Shown here: positions 46,247 to 55,329 of the stretch, piece by piece
Numbering within the stretch: position 1 is the stretch's first letter
How the letters are laid out: each line of letters starts with the position of its first letter
Source: Komagataella phaffii GS115
Lineage: Eukaryota > Ascomycota > Pichiomycetes > Pichiales > Pichiaceae
Direction of reading: 5' to 3'
DNA length: 64,000 nt
Assembly (NCBI RefSeq): GCF_000027005.1
Contig: NC_012964.1
Location: 2,108,001-2,172,000, forward strand
Program-made: the position numbers and the translations under genes
Notes under the pieces: model-generated
What the model saw: the letters and a program-made list of their open reading frames with translations, nothing else
Database searches by the model: none
Told to the model about the DNA's origin: nothing

Positions 46247-47719
46247 TCACTCAAATGCATCTTCTGGCCACCAATCAGGAATAAAAACTTTCACACCAAT
46301 TGTTTTTCCATCAACCTTAGTATCTAGGATGAATTCGTTATGTCCGATAGAATTGTCAGGCGTTATGTGTTTCAAGTTTACCAGCGCAAGACCAATATTC
46401 TTTTCCATATGAAGAAGCTTTCCAACTTCGGATCTCTTCCGCTTAGATGCTCTTTTGGTGGGAGAATTTCCGAAAGGTGATGTAGCAAACGGGGTCTCTT
46501 CCTGTGGTTGCTCAGCTTCACTTTCATTTTCGTTAATAATCTTAATATCCCGACATGATTTGAGTAAAGGCTCAAAATTGTCGCCCTCAATAGAAATCGT
46601 GTCTTTCAAGGATTCCTTATCAATGGTAGTCAGATCATACAGCTTGATAGGCATGATACGTTTTCTGATTATACCAGTGGTATAGGTTCTAGTGGTTAGT
46701 TCTTGCCCGACGTAACATCCTTTTTCGAATGAGATCCCATTTGTGAAATCCACATTAAGTTCAAACGGTAACACTGAATGTTCCATATCTAAGTCAGCAG
46801 GCTCTACAATACCGTTGATTATACGACGCAGTTTATATTCTGAGGAATTGCTGGCCATATGAATTTCATCAAGATTACGTAAAGGCGACAGTTGGGATAG
46901 TTCAAGAGCAGTTCCAGTGACTAGCTTTAAGCCAAAATAGGGTGATCTATTGTCAATGGCAAATCCTTTCACGTCATCACTGTAGGAATCCAACAACGCC
47001 CTTGATCTGATAAACTCTTGCATTGAAATATTGGCTGTTTCGGGATCTGTGGAAGTAGCATTATTGAAAAAGGTATTTTGAATCTTATAAATATAGTTTT
47101 CAAATATCTCTTTCTCACTATAAATATACCAACTTTTCAATTCTGGTTTGGTAAGTTTTATCTTAGCCGTCAATTTGTGCATGTTCATCATCATAAAAAG
47201 CTGGTTCGTTATTTTATGGTCAACTTCTACCAGATATGACGGCTCACTTGTATCAGAATCTTCCATAATTAAAGGCGTGGGGTAAATAAAAGCATCAGAG
47301 AACACTCTGCCTCGGGAGTTTAAAAATAGGGTATAGAGCCCATCCCGTCGGATCCCTAGTTTCATGGGATCTTCGTCGCTTAGATAGGAATCTTCGTGCA
47401 ATATTCCCCAATTTGTTTCCTTAATTTCTTCTGGAGTTAATTGAATCTGTTTGGCCAATATTCCTTCCAGTTGCAAGTCTTTGTTGGTGATTGTGTGCTG
47501 ATTTTTCTTGGTAAACGTTGGCAAAAGCATCGTTGTAATCAAGCCGTTAAGAAATTCCGTCGAATCTGGACCTTGCACCTGGATAAAACCTTTATCTAAT
47601 CGAGCTACCTTCGTAGAGTATGTCCTATGTAAAAGGGCACTGAAGCAAGTCCTAACATATGGCAGTCGTACCGTCATTTTGCCGAGCGGTTGACGAGAGA
47701 ATACCCTACAGTAACGCAT
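46247..47719 (-). CDS. IBA57: Iba57 homolog, mitochondrial Fe-S assembly (GcvT/YgfZ family)
   Basis: This mitochondrial matrix protein acts with Isa1/Isa2 to assemble 4Fe-4S clusters for aconitase and lipoate synthase. It has 490 residues (S. cerevisiae 497). The N-terminus is basic with R-T-Y-S-T-K as a likely end of the presequence. The YgfZ/IBA57 signature K-G-C-Y-V-G-Q-E-L-T-T-R-T is intact, with F-I-Q-V-Q-G-P-D-S-T-E-F-L-N-G-L at the domain start and S-R-G-R-V-F-S-D-A in the folate-binding-like core. Residues between about 390 and 430 form an acidic/basic insert. A second in-frame ATG (M15) is a possible start. Confidence 0.92.
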   Translation of the reverse strand: MRYCRVFSRQPLGKMTVRLPYVRTCFSALLHRTYSTKVARLDKGFIQVQGPDSTEFLNGLITTMLLPTFTKKNQHTITNKDLQLEGILAKQIQLTPEEIKETNWGILHEDSYLSDEDPMKLGIRRDGLYTLFLNSRGRVFSDAFIYPTPLIMEDSDTSEPSYLVEVDHKITNQLFMMMNMHKLTAKIKLTKPELKSWYIYSEKEIFENYIYKIQNTFFNNATSTDPETANISMQEFIRSRALLDSYSDDVKGFAIDNRSPYFGLKLVTGTALELSQLSPLRNLDEIHMASNSSEYKLRRIINGIVEPADLDMEHSVLPFELNVDFTNGISFEKGCYVGQELTTRTYTTGIIRKRIMPIKLYDLTTIDKESLKDTISIEGDNFEPLLKSCRDIKIINENESEAEQPQEETPFATSPFGNSPTKRASKRKRSEVGKLLHMEKNIGLALVNLKHITPDNSIGHNEFILDTKVDGKTIGVKVFIPDWWPEDAFE

Positions 47720-47830
47720 AAATGATAGTGTTCGCTGTTTAGCTGTTGATTATGTAAGTAAGAAAATGCTATATATGGACGAGGAATCCGTGTTCTCTCT
47801 ATCTTTCTGTGTCTTGACATGTTCGAATCA

Positions 47831-48145
47831 TTAGTCACTATCTTCATCAACACCCTCATCCAATAACCGCCTTTCAACGTCCAGATCTGCTTCATTAGAT
47901 TGACTTTTCATCCTTTCTGTGAGAAAAACATTTATATCATCTTGTAAGGTAGTCAATTGAGAGCGTAGTGATCCCATGGCATTCTTGGACGCTTCAGAAG
48001 GCGCATCTCTATCTACTGCACCGGCTTGCAAAACATGATCACTTGGTCCGGTAGTTTGACCGTTGGTGGTATGTTCGACAGTGCAGTCAACGATAAAATC
48101 CTTTTTCAAATCGGGTGACTCGTATTTAGCAAAAGGAGTCAACAT
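47831..48145 (-). CDS. GON7: Gon7, KEOPS/EKC complex subunit
   Basis: This small, largely disordered subunit belongs to the KEOPS complex, which makes the t6A modification of ANN-decoding tRNAs. It has 104 residues (S. cerevisiae 123). The diagnostic stretch T-T-G-P-S-D-H-V-L-Q-A-G and the following D-R-D-x-P-S-E match Gon7 closely, as does L-R-S-Q-L-T-T-L-Q-D-D-I-N-V-F-L-T-E-R-M. The tail is acidic. It lies 112 bases upstream of IBA57 on the same strand and is divergent from the eIF3m gene. Confidence 0.92.
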   Translation of the reverse strand: MLTPFAKYESPDLKKDFIVDCTVEHTTNGQTTGPSDHVLQAGAVDRDAPSEASKNAMGSLRSQLTTLQDDINVFLTERMKSQSNEADLDVERRLLDEGVDEDSD

Positions 48146-48548
48146 TTGAAGATATTGAAAACCCGTTTAAAGATGGACAGAACAAAACAAAATGTTCCCC
48201 GGAAAATTATAGTTAGCCAGGTTTGTTTTACTTAATTCCAGCATATAATTTAAGTTGGTGTTCGAGAAATGTTAGATGCCTATTCATATCGAAGTGATCC
48301 AACAAGTATTCTCAGAAAAAATACGACGACCAACAAGCCGACCAACGTTAAGGCCAATCCTTTCTAAACCGATAGGCGCTCTTCCATAGGAACTAAGTTT
48401 CGACAGTCAATTCATCACTTGAAAGGAATATTTCCTCTCCATAATGGAGGCTACACCAGTATATCGGTAGTTGCACGACCTTCCTTTGAAATTTTTTTCT
48501 GTCAGTAATCGTTGGTTCCCTCTATCAACAGACATACACAACCCAATA
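48146..48548. other. Divergent GON7/eIF3m promoter region
   Basis: A 403-base interval. An in-frame TTG extension of the eIF3m gene reaches 48471 but is not used. I see no further gene. Confidence 0.5.
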
Positions 48549-49727
48549 ATGTTGAACATAGTTGTGGACGGAACTATTGAAGACTCCATTTACGAGTATG
48601 GAGTTGTTTTGGACACGCTGCTAAAATCGAAGCCAAAGTACGATGAACTATTTCACAATGTCACAGAAGCTGGTGAGGAGTTATCTTCCAAAGTTACAGA
48701 AACTTTGGATAGCTTCTACCTATTGGATGATAGACAATTTGAGCCCATTTTCAACTTAGCATTTCATCTTCTGACCTCATCGAACTCTGATATTGAGTCT
48801 GTTTTGGAAAAAACCCAATTGGTTAACAAAATTGTTCAAATTGAAGAGAAAGTTCAACAAGAAGATTCCAAGAGCCGCAAGCTTATTGAACCCACATCAC
48901 TAGTCTCTGTTTTGACTACCGTATTCAACTCGCTTCCAGAGAATTCTGCTACAAGATTGGACCTTTTAAATGCTATTGTCGGTCTTTTGGAAAGAAATAA
49001 GCTTCAGTATCTGATTACTCCCACCTTACTGGACATATTCTATGAAAGTGCAAAAGCTCTTGGAACATCTGAATCAAGCAGTGAAGTACTGTTTAACCTG
49101 TATCGTGTTGGAAACATCTCGGATGTTTCCTTCGTCAAAAAAGTCATTCTTAATTTTTCAGTCGACGTCAAACACATAAACGAGTTCTTAACTGACGCCC
49201 TAAATAATGAGAAGTTGTTAGACTTATCTGAGTACATCAATATAGAGAAGGTCTCGTCCGCTGATTCTGCTCTTTTGGATTTATTGAAGATTTATACGTC
49301 GGTGGACTTGGAGGCCTTCAACAAGTTCGATTTTACAACCGTTCCAAGTGTTAACAAATCTGCAGTTTTGTCTAAACTTCACTCTTTGGTTATTGCTCAA
49401 CTAGCTTCTGCCAACTCTACGTTGAAATTTGCTGATATTGCTTCTGCTTTGTCTGTAGAAAGAGAAGCTGTTCCAGACTTTGTCATCAACACAATCTACA
49501 TGGGATCTATACAGGCCAGGATAGATCAACCTAACGAACTTGTCTACATCAATAAGGTTAATATCTTGACAGCATTTGATTTGGCACAGTGGGAGGCTGT
49601 CCGAGCCTCCCTTCAGGCATGGAAAGGTTGTTTGAATGAAGTTAGATCAAACATAAACAGCAACAAAAAGAACAAGTTTATTCAACAGCAAAGAGATCAG
49701 AAAGAGAGAGATAGAGAGGAGGAATAA
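48549..49727 (+). CDS. Eukaryotic translation initiation factor 3 subunit M (PCI domain)
   Basis: This is a non-catalytic scaffold subunit of eIF3, which organises the 43S preinitiation complex. From the ATG at 48549 it has 392 residues, typical for eIF3m. The N-terminal two-thirds is a helical repeat array and the PCI winged-helix region spans about 200-355 (K-F-A-D-I-A-S-A-L-S-V-E-R-E-A-V-P-D-F-V-I-N-T-I at its core, then G-S-I-Q-A-R-I-D-Q). The C-terminal tail is very charged (Q-R-D-Q-K-E-R-D-R-E-E-E). S. cerevisiae lacks the full eIF3m subunit, so its presence supports a more ancestral eIF3 composition here. The COP9/proteasome PCI family is the alternative, but the I-Q-A-R-I-D-Q pattern and length fit eIF3m. 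Confidence 0.85.
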   Translation: MLNIVVDGTIEDSIYEYGVVLDTLLKSKPKYDELFHNVTEAGEELSSKVTETLDSFYLLDDRQFEPIFNLAFHLLTSSNSDIESVLEKTQLVNKIVQIEEKVQQEDSKSRKLIEPTSLVSVLTTVFNSLPENSATRLDLLNAIVGLLERNKLQYLITPTLLDIFYESAKALGTSESSSEVLFNLYRVGNISDVSFVKKVILNFSVDVKHINEFLTDALNNEKLLDLSEYINIEKVSSADSALLDLLKIYTSVDLEAFNKFDFTTVPSVNKSAVLSKLHSLVIAQLASANSTLKFADIASALSVEREAVPDFVINTIYMGSIQARIDQPNELVYINKVNILTAFDLAQWEAVRASLQAWKGCLNEVRSNINSNKKNKFIQQQRDQKERDREEE

Positions 49728-49884
49728 ATAGTGAACAGGTTACTAGTAACGTGATAGTAGGAATAAACTTCGTAGTAGGCACTTACTGTTAGCTTTTTTT
49801 GTCTCCCTTCGCGAATTGCCTTTCAAGGTGGGAGGATCAACTCTTGTCATTATTGTTTCGTCCCAGTCAAACTGTTCTAGAAAA

Positions 49885-50862
49885 ATGTCCTATCTATTGA
49901 AAACTAATCTTACTAGAAGTATAAGGTTCTTTTCAACTGGAAGAGCTATTAGGTATGCTCAGCCGCTAGCAACTGAACCAAGTATAGAAACAAATGCACC
50001 CTCTGAAACGAATAGGCTGGAGAAAACTTTGCAAACCTTCTGGGAAAAAGTTGATGTTGCGAAAGAGAAGGATGGGTTTCATGTCCGTTTGGATGGCAAG
50101 TCTTTGAAAACTCCTCTTGGGAACCAGCTAGTTATTCCTTCTGCTAAAAAGTCTTTGGCCTATATGGTTTGCAATGAATGGAAGAACCTTTCGAATTTGA
50201 AGGTTAAGCCACATAGCGTCCCCCTTACTTCGCTGAGTACTAGAGCAATTGATTTGGGTATATCTCATGCTGTCCAAGATTTGGAGGCATTAACCAAGCT
50301 TGGAAATATAGAAGATATCAAGACCGACCTTTTGAGATACCTGGATACTGACACCGTGTTGATCTTCTCGCCCAAAGAAGACTGTGATGGAAAATTGAGA
50401 CGAGCTCAAGAAGAGATGTACAGGCCTTTAATTGCTTCAATGGAGTCCTATTTACAGCAATTTGCAGAAAACTCTTCGGAGAAGATAACCTTGAACTTTT
50501 TAGACTCGGATACTGATGGATTTAGATCGAATTACCAGAATGAAGCCACTAAAAGAGCTGCGCTTAATTGGATGAATAAATTAAACGTTTGGGAATTGGT
50601 GGCTTTGGAAAAAGCTACACTGACTGCTAAATCTTTTCTCTGTGGCGTTGCTATTGTTAGAGCCAACAATAAGACTTTAACTGATAACGAAGCTCCAATG
50701 GATTTGGAGTCTATTGCTAGAGCTGCTTCGTTGGAAGTAATATACCAGACTGAAAGATGGGGCGAGGTAGAAGACACCCATGATGTTGATAAAGTGGATT
50801 TGAGAAGGAATTTGGCTGCTGCTGCCTTGGTGGCATACGAGTTACCGATTGATGAAAACTGA
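49885..50862 (+). CDS. ATP12: Atp12, F1-ATPase assembly chaperone
   Basis: This mitochondrial matrix chaperone binds the F1 alpha subunit before hexamer assembly. From the ATG at 49885 it has 325 residues (S. cerevisiae 325). The upstream extension begins with TTG and is ignored. The presequence is basic and Ser/Thr-rich (L-L-K-T-N-L-T-R-S-I-R-F-F-S). Family motifs include F-H-V-R-L-D-G-K-S-L-K-T-P-L-G, A-Y-M-V-C-N-E-W, P-L-T-S-L-S-T-R-A-I-D, D-L-L-R-Y-L-D-T-D-T and the C-terminal A-R-A-A-S-L-E-V-I-Y-Q-T-E-R-W-G-E-V-E-D-T-H-D-V-D, all typical of Atp12. It converges with the large 50.9 kb gene, with 52 bases between stops. Confidence 0.95.
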   Translation: MSYLLKTNLTRSIRFFSTGRAIRYAQPLATEPSIETNAPSETNRLEKTLQTFWEKVDVAKEKDGFHVRLDGKSLKTPLGNQLVIPSAKKSLAYMVCNEWKNLSNLKVKPHSVPLTSLSTRAIDLGISHAVQDLEALTKLGNIEDIKTDLLRYLDTDTVLIFSPKEDCDGKLRRAQEEMYRPLIASMESYLQQFAENSSEKITLNFLDSDTDGFRSNYQNEATKRAALNWMNKLNVWELVALEKATLTAKSFLCGVAIVRANNKTLTDNEAPMDLESIARAASLEVIYQTERWGEVEDTHDVDKVDLRRNLAAAALVAYELPIDEN

Positions 50863-50914
50863 CCTAATCTGTAAATAGGGTAATTATAGGAGTGAAAAAT
50901 GCTGATTTATACAA

Positions 50915-53572
50915 TTATGTACTTACAATATCGTAGAAATGTCTAGTTGTGCTTTTGTTCTTGAACTGTAACGTTAATGGTTCCTCCAAACCCAGTTTGA
51001 CTGTTGTAGGAGTCAACAACTCGACACAGGAACCTGGAAAAATTGTCTGAACGTTTGTTCCATCTACTACCAACTTGAAGAAATCTGGGGATTTTACCAA
51101 CGAGTAAAGAAACAAACGTCCCTTGATGTTGTTCACTGCTACCTGGAAATTCTTCAGTAACAGTAACTCAAATGATGGCTTTGATTTCAGAGAGTCATAA
51201 GAACTGGAGTTGCTGTTGAAGAAACTGTCTTGCGGAGAAACCAATGAAACTGCTGAAGAGTTACGGGATTTGGGTATGACAATATTCAAATTGGGTTTTC
51301 CTAGAGACAAAATGTCTTCGTTTATGGCGCTGATGGATGTCATAGAAGTGGCGGCTGTTCCAGCTTCGGAAAAGTATGCTGATGAGGCTGATGAATCATG
51401 CGACATAAATGATAATTTGCTCTTCAAAGCTGGCTGAAGCTGATGTTGAGGGTCCTCTAATAGGGGTCGAGTTATTGAACTCAACAAAGAGTTGAGCGCT
51501 TTGGAGGACTGACAACGTATCAGATATTTATTATACTCCGATTGCAGAGAAATATCCAGTCCCGAGAAACTGGAAGCTTTCACCTTATCGGAAGAAAGTG
51601 AGATCATCATTGAGGGCATTTCTTCTCCCTTCTCATATGCTAAGAAATAAGATTGCTTGGATAATACATTAACCTTTATAGTCAGAGTATTTCCCTCTGG
51701 ATCAACATTCTCCCATAAATTATTCCTCCATACGCAAATACGGGCTTGGGTGGTAATTATTGGTATAGAGTGTGTAAGGAAATGTTCCTCCTCTTGGGTT
51801 AATCTCTCATCTGTATATGGTAACTCATCTGTGGATTGGGCAAATGGGCCTTGCAACTGCATCTGAGGTTTGGAGACAATTGTTTCAGTATCATTGGCGC
51901 TGACGCCGTTGCAAGTCTCCGTGGCCTTTAAAGTGGTAAATGTCGTGGTTGTACCCAGTGTTGTATTGGATTGGTTTTGTTGCTCATAGATGGATTCTGA
52001 TTCCGTGTGAGGGAGGTCTGATACAATTGGTTTGTTCAAAGAATCTGTGGTGTCAATGTACAACGATTTTAGTTGATTGGGTTTCTCTTTCTGTGACTTC
52101 TTTGATAACGTAAATGCACTGAAAAGAGATTTTCTTCTGGACTTTTTAATTGAATCGTTCTTGGACACCGCCTCAATGAATGGTTTGTACTGAGCAAAAG
52201 CTGAAAGATCAACTTTGGGTGTTGTGCATTCTGTTTTATCAGAAACATCATCCGGACTGGTCTCTGGAGTAGTTGGAACTTCAATCTCTCTCAGCTCGTC
52301 TTTTGTTTCAGATGGCTTGGTATCAGCCGAACTAACGTATATAATCGGTTTGGTTTCAGAAGCCTTCTTTTCAAGGGTGGTTCTTTCGAAAACAAAAGTT
52401 TCATCTGGCATTGGCTCTTTGACCTCCGAAACTTCCGATGTATCTTCAGTTGTTACAAGACCCTTCAAATTCAGGTTTCTTGAATATGGATGTGGTATCT
52501 TAACCTCAGAACTGGCACTTGTAGGAGAAAGATTTCGGGATTGGTGTAACTCTGACTTTATTGGTGGTAAGGCCTTGTTGTTGAATGAAGACTCACTTGC
52601 AGGAATGAAAATAGAAAGTCCTTTGAAGTTGCTAGCACTTGCAACAGTTGGCGCAGTAAAAAAATCATGGGATATCTTGGCCCATTTGTCAGTCATATAA
52701 GAGTTTTTGAAAGAAACGGTTAAGTTAATATGCGGGTTAGTAGCATGATCCAAAACAATAAAATTTTCTGAGATTTTTCCCAGCTTTAAGCTGTGTTTAG
52801 TGAATGGTGGGAAGAGTAATGAAGAGTTAGCCTCTTCCAAATTACATAGAGCAATTTGTTCCAATGAATCAGAACTGGGGTACTTTACTCCGATGATTTC
52901 TATTTGGTAATCAAACGTCCCATGCTCTGGATGGGATAGTCTCAATTGAGCGGTATCTCTGTGTCTGATGTTATGAGAATCAAAGGTAGCACCGACGACA
53001 GCCATGGACTCCAGACATTTAACATTACTGAAGTCAATCGAGTGAAACTTGGAGTTATGTCTTTCCGATTCATCTTTCTGTCTTGCAGCCTGGAGTAGTC
53101 CATCAAGTGCCTGTTTCAAGTATCCCAATCTCCAAGTTGAACATTCTGAGAGCTTCGAAATGAACTTCTGCAAATATCTTATCCTAACTAATGGTCGCCT
53201 TTTCAAATGTGCTTCAGAAGCAAGCTGGTGGGTGTCCTGGTGGAACCATTGTATATAAGAGCTGTAAACTTTCAGCATTTCGTTCAGCCAATCAAGAAAA
53301 CTTGATAATTGTAAGTCGATCTGGGATCGGGTTTGGTCCAAACAGAGCTGAAGATCTTCATGTTTTCTCAACAATTGCAAGGTTACTTCGTGTAATTTCT
53401 TTCCCTTTTCCAGTTGCTGCTCCATTTGTTGGTCTCTTACTCCCTGGTCGAACAGTCTAGAGTCTTTAACCACATTAAGTTTGCAACACTCTTCTAATCC
53501 CCTCAGGTGTGACAGATATTCGGCTTCTGTTTTGCACAAATCATGTACCAAATAAGTTCTGACCTTTTCCAT
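50915..53572 (-). CDS. Large DH-like protein of unknown function
   Basis: I cannot name this 885-residue protein. The first 170 residues resemble a Dbl-homology (RhoGEF) helical bundle: an opening D-L-C-K-T-E-A-E-Y-L-S-H-L helix, a central L-L-R-K-H-E-D-L-Q-L-C-L, and F-L-D-W-L-N-E-M-L-K-V-Y-S-S-Y-I-Q-W-F. What follows (about 200-330) has alternating beta-like stretches that could be a PH-like fold. Residues 340-620 are Ser/Thr/Pro/Lys-rich and probably disordered, with a basic patch K-K-S-R-R-K-S-L-F-S. Two further beta-rich blocks lie at about 650-740 and 815-885, also PH-like. A cortical or polarity factor acting on a Rho-type GTPase is a reasonable guess, not a call. GEF catalytic residues could not be checked. 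Confidence 0.8.
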   Translation of the reverse strand: MEKVRTYLVHDLCKTEAEYLSHLRGLEECCKLNVVKDSRLFDQGVRDQQMEQQLEKGKKLHEVTLQLLRKHEDLQLCLDQTRSQIDLQLSSFLDWLNEMLKVYSSYIQWFHQDTHQLASEAHLKRRPLVRIRYLQKFISKLSECSTWRLGYLKQALDGLLQAARQKDESERHNSKFHSIDFSNVKCLESMAVVGATFDSHNIRHRDTAQLRLSHPEHGTFDYQIEIIGVKYPSSDSLEQIALCNLEEANSSLLFPPFTKHSLKLGKISENFIVLDHATNPHINLTVSFKNSYMTDKWAKISHDFFTAPTVASASNFKGLSIFIPASESSFNNKALPPIKSELHQSRNLSPTSASSEVKIPHPYSRNLNLKGLVTTEDTSEVSEVKEPMPDETFVFERTTLEKKASETKPIIYVSSADTKPSETKDELREIEVPTTPETSPDDVSDKTECTTPKVDLSAFAQYKPFIEAVSKNDSIKKSRRKSLFSAFTLSKKSQKEKPNQLKSLYIDTTDSLNKPIVSDLPHTESESIYEQQNQSNTTLGTTTTFTTLKATETCNGVSANDTETIVSKPQMQLQGPFAQSTDELPYTDERLTQEEEHFLTHSIPIITTQARICVWRNNLWENVDPEGNTLTIKVNVLSKQSYFLAYEKGEEMPSMMISLSSDKVKASSFSGLDISLQSEYNKYLIRCQSSKALNSLLSSITRPLLEDPQHQLQPALKSKLSFMSHDSSASSAYFSEAGTAATSMTSISAINEDILSLGKPNLNIVIPKSRNSSAVSLVSPQDSFFNSNSSSYDSLKSKPSFELLLLKNFQVAVNNIKGRLFLYSLVKSPDFFKLVVDGTNVQTIFPGSCVELLTPTTVKLGLEEPLTLQFKNKSTTRHFYDIVST

Positions 53573-54309
53573 GACCGGCTGCTAGAAACACTCAACAGGA
53601 AAAACACTCTGCTAAGTCTTAAGAGAATAGTTCAAGAAGTGTATCCAGTGGTATTGATATTGGGGTAAGATAGAAAGGTACACACTCCTGGCAGAGGCGC
53701 GTCAAACACGTAGACACGTTGAAAAACTGCAAACGAGCATAAAGGAGAAAAAAACGCGCTGACGTGACATGTCAAAAGGGATGAAGGGGGAGCAACTCGA
53801 CGGATAGAGGATGGGACGCTGTTAGCGGCACGAAACCCTGTAAGATGTAGGGGTTTTCGTTGTAACAGAAAAGAATAAATTGAACGATGATACAAATAAG
53901 AGTGGATTGTAAGAGTGGATATGCATATCATTTGTTTGGTTAGATCTTGAGATTTTCCAAAAATAGAACAGTCTTGCACTACAAGCTCCAGGCACTAAAC
54001 GTCCCTCAAACTCATTCCTCTTCGCATCGGCGTTCACTTCCAAAACAGTTAGTACAATTAGAATGTTCTGTACCAAACAGTCTTATTTTGGAGGAGAATC
54101 TGCTCATTTACCCGATCGGGCAGTAAGTATACCCGATTGGGATTCATGGGGGAATTAAACATGCATTGTTGGAAGTTATAGTGTGACGCAAGAGATTTAC
54201 CCAATTAGGAAAGATAAACTAAGGGAAAACTTAGACAAGATTTCACCTGTCATTTAAAAGACCACATTTGTGCCTTTTTTACCTCACAACTTTCGGTCCA
54301 AAAGAAATC
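53573..54309. other. Divergent interval upstream of the 54.3 kb wall protein
   Basis: This 737-base interval holds the promoters of the large DH-like gene and of the wall-protein gene. Near the latter are three related motifs: CCCGATCGGG at 54111-54120, CCCGATTGGG at 54132-54141 and CCCAATTAGG at 54200-54209, each preceded by TTA or TA. No gene or RNA gene is seen. Confidence 0.6.
54111..54141. promoter_or_regulatory. Two CCCGATYGGG palindromes 21 bp apart
   Basis: CCCGATCGGG (54111-54120) is a perfect palindrome; CCCGATTGGG (54132-54141) differs at one base. Starts are exactly 21 bases apart, two helical turns, so bound proteins would lie on the same DNA face. They are about 170-200 bases before the ATG at 54310. 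The factor is unknown; a Zn2Cys6 factor reading CCG-N2-CGG is one possibility. Confidence 0.55.
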
Positions 54310-55095
54310 ATGAAGTTGTTTCACTTACTAGCGGCATTGTCTCTGAGTGTTTCTGTTCTTGCAGACACTAGTAACACTCACAACAAGGCTATTTTGGCCA
54401 CTTTTGTCACAGTTACAACTACCGAATACCTCAATGGTACCCCAACAGGTAGCTTGACAGAGAACACCCCTTCTGGATTAGCACCAAGTGTTTCTAGAGA
54501 AGAGAGCACTTACGTGACCACCTTATTCAGCAATGGCCAACCATACACCACAGTTTCACAAACGATTCTGCCACAAATAGTAGTTGCTCAAACTGTGTAC
54601 CAGACCGTCACGGTCGACCTTGCTACAGTTTCCGGATATGGATCTCAAGCTGATTCTGAAAGTGCAAGTGCAAGTGCAAGCGCTAGCGGATCTGCTAGTG
54701 TTACCTCCAGCGGTAGCGAAAATTCCTCTGAGTCGTCGGGGTCCTCTCAAGCATCTAACAGTGGTAATTCTGGGTCAATTGGCTCGTCTTCCACCTTCCA
54801 TAACTATTCGTCGTCATTTGGTTCCACTTCTTCGTACAGTTCTTCCACATTATCCCATGGAAATTCCAGTACCATTACAACATCGAGCGGACGATTTCAA
54901 AACTCAACAACGATAACTTCCAGTTCGTTCACGACTTCACATACTGGTCCAGCTGATTCTGGCTCCAACTCAGGATCAGGTGTCAACTCTTCTTCTACTA
55001 CTATCTCAGACTCAAACCCTGACAATGCGGGTTCAATTGGCACCAGATTTTCACCATATCTTATATTAATGTGTTTGGCAATGGCTTTGATATGA
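54310..55095 (+). CDS. Ser/Thr-rich GPI-anchored cell-wall protein
   Basis: This is a secreted structural or adhesive wall mannoprotein. The ATG at 54310 is used (a TTG-initiated extension upstream lacks sense), giving 261 residues. The N-terminal signal peptide is clear (M-K-L-F-H-L-L-A-A-L-S-L-S-V-S-V-L-A, cleavage probably after A-D-T). Residues about 30-115 are Thr/Val-rich with repeated T-V-T and Y-x-T-V patterns (V-Y-Q-T-V-T-V). From about 120 to 245 the protein is almost entirely Ser, Thr, Gly and Asn, including an S-A-S-A-S-A-S repeat encoded by AGTGCA/AGTGCAAGC units, with many N-x-S/T sites. The last 20 residues are hydrophobic (Y-L-I-L-M-C-L-A-M-A-L-I), a GPI signal. No catalytic domain is present; a specific family name is not possible. 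Confidence 0.88.
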   Translation: MKLFHLLAALSLSVSVLADTSNTHNKAILATFVTVTTTEYLNGTPTGSLTENTPSGLAPSVSREESTYVTTLFSNGQPYTTVSQTILPQIVVAQTVYQTVTVDLATVSGYGSQADSESASASASASGSASVTSSGSENSSESSGSSQASNSGNSGSIGSSSTFHNYSSSFGSTSSYSSSTLSHGNSSTITTSSGRFQNSTTITSSSFTTSHTGPADSGSNSGSGVNSSSTTISDSNPDNAGSIGTRFSPYLILMCLAMALI

Positions 55096-55329
55096 ATAGA
55101 ATACGATTTGCATACCTTAAATTTCAAAATGAACTATATACATATTTACCGATTCTAAAATTATCATTCGTTAGTTAATCACTAGAAGTGCCATTTTATT
55201 TCCCCTTCAGGCGAATTTCATCGTGGTTAGATGTTACGGGTTATTTGCTATCCCAGTCTCGAAATAAAAAACTGCTCCGCAATCTACTTACATGCCTGCG
55301 CCTTGCTTCCTTACTCCTTAGCAATAGTC

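Noticed and set aside
50915..50935. GTAAGT at the 3' end of the 50.9 kb gene as a donor for a further exon
   Set aside because: No TACTAAC branch site or acceptor follows before ATP12 is reached, and a stop comes three codons later.
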